Source: Anaerolineales bacterium (GTDB lineage: Bacteria; Chloroflexota; Anaerolineae; 4572-78; J111). Taken from it: a stretch of 64,000 nt of DNA. Where the stretch lies: assembly GCA_020634935.1 (NCBI GenBank), contig JACKAT010000004.1, forward strand, positions 186,001 to 250,000, in the 5' to 3' direction. This document shows positions 61,250 through 64,000 of the stretch, piece by piece. Position 1 is the first letter of the stretch. Every line of letters starts with the position of its first letter. The notes below the pieces were generated by a model. That model was not told the origin of the DNA and did no database searches. It saw nothing but the letters and a program-made list of their open reading frames with translations. Both the position numbers and the translations under genes were made by a program.

Positions 61250-61876
61250 ATGTTCTCAAAATTTCCGGAATCGATGGTCCCGATGGTCATCGAATCTACA
61301 GGGCGCACTGAAAGAGCTTACGATATCTTCTCTTTACTTCTAAGAGAACGTATTATCTTTTTAGGCACACCCATTAATGATCAGATCGCTAACCTGATTG
61401 TAGCCCAACTGCTTTATCTAAACCGGGAAGATCCGGAGCGTGAAATACAGATGTATATCAACTCGCCCGGTGGGGTCATTTATGCCGGCTTGGCTATTTA
61501 TGACACCATGCAGCAAATCCAAGCCCCTATCCATACCTTTGCCGTAGGGGTCACGGCCAGTATGGGTACTGTCCTGCTGGCAGCAGGAGCGTCCGGCTAT
61601 CGCTACGCACTGCCTCACGCGACCATTCATATGCATCAGGCCGGCGGCGGGGCTCAAGGTTATACCACCGATGTCGAAATCCAATACCGTGAAATGAAGC
61701 GCCAACAAGATTTACTGTTTGGCATCTTAAGCAAACATACCGGACAAACCATCGCCCAAATTGCCGATGATTTTGAACGGGATCGCTGGATGGACGCCAT
61801 AACAGCTAAAGAATATGGACTGGTTGATGATATTTTGGGTGAAGCGCCGGCATCGAGTGATTCCTCTAAAAGCTAA
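61250..61876 (+). CDS. clpP: ATP-dependent Clp protease proteolytic subunit
   Basis: Serine protease barrel fed by ClpX or ClpA. Seen: 208 aa; catalytic Ser104 in GVTASMGTVLLAAGA, His129 in IHMHQAGGG, Asp178 in FERDRWMDA; N-terminal IVIESTGRTERAYDIFSLL; all catalytic triad residues present. AGGAG before ATG. Between tig and clpX; the tig-clpP promoter probably serves it. Confidence 0.98.
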   Translation: MFSKFPESMVPMVIESTGRTERAYDIFSLLLRERIIFLGTPINDQIANLIVAQLLYLNREDPEREIQMYINSPGGVIYAGLAIYDTMQQIQAPIHTFAVGVTASMGTVLLAAGASGYRYALPHATIHMHQAGGGAQGYTTDVEIQYREMKRQQDLLFGILSKHTGQTIAQIADDFERDRWMDAITAKEYGLVDDILGEAPASSDSSKS

Positions 61877-62208
61877 TTAAATGTAGGTAGAAGGTTAGTT
61901 AGGTAGTTAGTTAAAAACTAACTACCTAACTAATGGTTAACTGAATTATTGATAATCATCACTTTCGTTTCATGGACTATCAGGAAGCCATGTTTGCGAT
62001 AAAGTGTTTATCACCCGAGTTGGTACGTCGAACTTACAATGTTCGGCCTCGTAAAATCAAAATTAATGTTGTAAAAGAGGGTTTTGTGCATTGAGCCAAT
62101 AAAATGGGACAGTTTTTATTATTCTTGCCCATTTTTAGTTCTTAGTGGAGTACTCGTATATAAATCCTGTTGATACAACAAATCCAATTATAAAATGAGA
62201 AAGTCTAG
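61877..62208. other. 332-bp clpP-clpX interval
   Basis: Holds the perfect hairpin at 61895-61933 and a second stem AAAATGGG/CCCATTTT (62101-62108, 62128-62135) with trailing T, possibly a terminator. A TTGATA/TATAAA-like pair near 62170-62195 has poor spacing, so no promoter is called. Confidence 0.55.
61895..61933. repeat. Perfect 18-bp hairpin after clpP
   Basis: TTAGTTAGGTAGTTAGTT (61895-61912) pairs exactly with AACTAACTACCTAACTAA (61916-61933). Same GTTAGTTAG style as repeats near 34950; may stop or stabilise the tig-clpP transcript. Confidence 0.8.
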
Positions 62209-63618
62209 ATGGCCGGTAGATTTCGCTCCAATACTCAAGTATGCTCATTTTGTAAGCGGTCGCAAGAAGAGGTAAACCGGCTCATCGCCGGCCCCGACCA
62301 AGTCTTTATCTGCGACGAATGTGTCGATCTCTGTCGTGATATCCTAGAAGAAGACACTTCAACTTCAAGCGCCACCGAGTTCAAACCAAATCGTATCCCT
62401 TCTCCCAAAGAGATTTATGACCAACTGAATGAGTGGGTAGTGGGTCAGGACCAGGCCAAAAAAGTTCTTTCGGTGGCCGTCTACAACCATTATAAAAGAA
62501 TTAATCGACGGTCGACAACCTCCCGCGAGCACGAAGTTGAACTGCAAAAGAGCAACATCATGTTGATCGGCCCTACCGGGTGCGGTAAAACTCTCTTAGC
62601 TCAAACATTAGCGCGTATTTTGGATGTTCCCTTCTGTATCGCCGATGCGACCACGTTGACTGAAGCCGGTTATGTGGGTGAAGATGTAGAGAATATTATT
62701 TTGCGGCTGATTCAAGCCGCCGACTATGATATTGAGCGGGCCGAGCAGGGGATCATCTATATTGATGAAATAGATAAAGTTGCTCGCAAATCGGGTGATA
62801 ATCCTTCAATCACCAGAGATGTTTCTGGAGAAGGGGTTCAACAAGCTCTGCTAAAGATCATTGAAGGCATGCAGGCTAACGTCCCTCCCCAAGGGGGTCG
62901 CAAACATCCGCATCAAGATTTTATTCAGATCAACACAAAAAATGTGCTTTTTATTTGTGGGGGAGCCTTTGATAATTTAGACAAAATCGTTGAAGAACGA
63001 TTAGGTGTTAAGGGCAAACTAGGATTTAGTGCGGGCTGGGCCAAAAAATTGGGGAGTAGAAGTCGTGATCCACTGATTCCGCCTAAGCCTCCGGTAAGTC
63101 ACCTTCAGGAAGTTACCGTAACCCCTACCCCCTATAGTCAAGACCTGGATGTGGCTAAGGAAGAGGCGGCAATTGCCCACACATCCACTATTTTATCTCA
63201 AATTATGCCCGATGATTTACTTAGTTATGGGCTGATTCCCGAATTTATCGGCCGGCTGCCGGTTATGGTCACCGTCTCCCCGCTGGGACACACTGCTCTC
63301 ATGAAAATTCTGACGGCACCCCGTAATGCCATAGTCAAACAGTTTCAGCATTTATTTGCGCTCGATGGCGTCGAATTGGTCTTTACTCAAGATGCCTTAT
63401 TTACCGCCGCAGCATTGGCCCTTAAACACAAAACCGGCGCTCGCGGCTTGCGTTCGATTATCGAAGAAGCCTTGCTTGACCTTATGTATGAAATCCCCTC
63501 GAATAAAGAAATTAGCAAATGTATTATTAATGCTGATGTTATTTACGGCGAGGCAGAGCCCGAGTTGTACGATGAGCACGGTCGCCCGGTGGGGTTAAGT
63601 TTGCATAAAGCCGCTTAA
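62209..63618 (+). CDS. clpX: Clp protease ATP-binding subunit ClpX
   Basis: AAA+ unfoldase feeding ClpP. Seen: 469 aa (usual 410-430); N-terminal zinc domain Cys12, Cys15, Cys35, Cys38; Walker A GPTGCGKT 121-128; pore loop GYVGEDVENI near 154-163; Walker B GIIYIDEIDK near 181-190; RKH loop RKHPHQDF near 231; sensor-2 GARGLR near 428. About 50 residues at 277-328 (SRSRDPLIPPKPPVSHLQEV) replace the short segment found in Escherichia coli between LGFSAG and the LIPEFIGR motif. Separated from clpP by 332 bp, so it may have its own promoter. Confidence 0.97.
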   Translation: MAGRFRSNTQVCSFCKRSQEEVNRLIAGPDQVFICDECVDLCRDILEEDTSTSSATEFKPNRIPSPKEIYDQLNEWVVGQDQAKKVLSVAVYNHYKRINRRSTTSREHEVELQKSNIMLIGPTGCGKTLLAQTLARILDVPFCIADATTLTEAGYVGEDVENIILRLIQAADYDIERAEQGIIYIDEIDKVARKSGDNPSITRDVSGEGVQQALLKIIEGMQANVPPQGGRKHPHQDFIQINTKNVLFICGGAFDNLDKIVEERLGVKGKLGFSAGWAKKLGSRSRDPLIPPKPPVSHLQEVTVTPTPYSQDLDVAKEEAAIAHTSTILSQIMPDDLLSYGLIPEFIGRLPVMVTVSPLGHTALMKILTAPRNAIVKQFQHLFALDGVELVFTQDALFTAAALALKHKTGARGLRSIIEEALLDLMYEIPSNKEISKCIINADVIYGEAEPELYDEHGRPVGLSLHKAA

Positions 63619-63718
63619 AACCCCATTCGCTGATAGATTTTTCATATTAGAGAAAGGCCCCTTTGGGCTTTAACTGCTAAAGTATTACGATTTATCCAAC
63701 TAACTCGTTATTAATATC

Positions 63719-63744
63719 AAGCCAGGTGATAGCCTGGCTTTTTT
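63719..63744 (+). terminator. clpX terminator
   Basis: AAGCCAGG (63719-63726) - 6-base loop - CCTGGCTT (63733-63740) followed by TTTT, 100 bp after the clpX stop. Confidence 0.88.
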
Positions 63745-63894
63745 GCCAGACAAATCCATCTAAAATCTTATTTAGTGGGGCAAATTAAAGTTTATTTTTA
63801 CTGTTTCAACACATAAGTGGGGATAATTTTTGCTAAAATACGCAATTAGCCTTGTCGTTACCCTAAAAAATTTTAACGCTCAGGAATGAATCTG

Positions 63895-64000
63895 ATGAAA
63901 TTAATAACCTATATAAACGATCAAAATGAAAATCGTATCGCTTATTTAGAAGATAATAAGGTTTTTCCCCTTGATTTTGAGGGCGATATGATAGCGCTGA
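63895..64000 (+). CDS. Start of a FAH-family (fumarylacetoacetate hydrolase-like) gene, partial
   Basis: Cut by the window end: 35 codons seen, MKLITYINDQNENRIAYLED then NKVFPLDFEGDMIAL. This N-terminus matches the usual opening of FAH-fold hydrolases or isomerases (short strand MKL(I/V)TY, then a reversed Ile-Glu-Asp strand). AGGA 9 bases before ATG. Family call is from only 35 residues. Confidence 0.55.
   Translation, partial: MKLITYINDQNENRIAYLEDNKVFPLDFEGDMIAL

Overview
The window looks like chromosomal DNA of a Chloroflexota bacterium, probably Anaerolineae or a close relative. This is inferred from gene content and protein style (FhaA/FhaB-type FHA proteins, tandem M42 peptidases, long pentapeptide proteins, Thr/Pro/Glu-rich secreted proteins, a fused FeS/molybdopterin oxidoreductase); no rRNA gene is present to prove it. 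Nearly all the sequence is host-type genes. I see no phage, plasmid, CRISPR array, rRNA or tRNA. The unusual content is between genes: at least five families of small inverted-repeat (MITE-like) elements, two adjacent 41-bp tandem arrays, two candidate structured RNAs, and several palindromic operators.

Layout. 1-5.2 kb (minus): fakA-like DAK2 gene, degV, recG. 5.2-8.1 kb (minus): rlmN, an EcsC-family gene, and a VapC/AbrB-type toxin-antitoxin pair. 8.1-10.2 kb: gene-poor, with the 41-bp arrays, one 52-codon gene and two MITE-like elements. 10.2-16.0 kb: an unknown protein, a TGS-uridine-kinase-like protein, two M42 peptidases, two FHA proteins. 16.2-25.3 kb (plus): trmFO, an orphan histidine kinase coupled to an aminotransferase, a SPOUT rRNA/tRNA methylase, hisC, and a giant pentapeptide-repeat protein, with nested mobile repeats between them. 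25.4-30.9 kb (minus): a conserved protein of uncertain function, a small membrane protein, a HAD-IIA phosphatase, a LysM/M23 peptidase, and two unknown conserved proteins that lie downstream of a candidate ncRNA or attenuator. 31.6-39.3 kb: ABC exporter, YabN/MazG, lipoprotein, S1-domain protein, HTH-CHAD protein. 39.7-43.3 kb (plus): a three-gene biotin-dependent acyl-CoA carboxylase under a Rex/CRP-like palindrome. 43.4-47.2 kb: a long structured leader, a GAF histidine kinase, an O-antigen ligase-like protein. 47.3-55.2 kb (minus): a cohesin+dockerin protein, an aldehyde oxidoreductase, a secreted repeat protein, an FHA protein with a Thr-motif ladder. 55.3-58.9 kb (minus): hemE-hemH-hemY, the last steps of haem synthesis. 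59.6-63.6 kb (plus): tig-clpP-clpX proteostasis cluster, then the start of a FAH-family gene cut by the window edge.

Functional links. tig, clpP and clpX form the classic chaperone/protease set. hemEHY takes uroporphyrinogen III to haem except for the HemN/HemF step, which is not here. The carboxylase trio carries carboxyltransferase, biotin carboxylase and biotin carrier on separate chains. The FHA proteins suggest Ser/Thr-kinase signalling, but no such kinase lies in the window. Several starts were moved inward from the longest open frame (rlmN, trmFO, the SPOUT methylase, the pentapeptide protein, mazG, the oxidoreductase, the 52-codon gene); reasons are given in each entry.

Limits: all calls come from reading the sequence. 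No database search, folding program or expression data was used.
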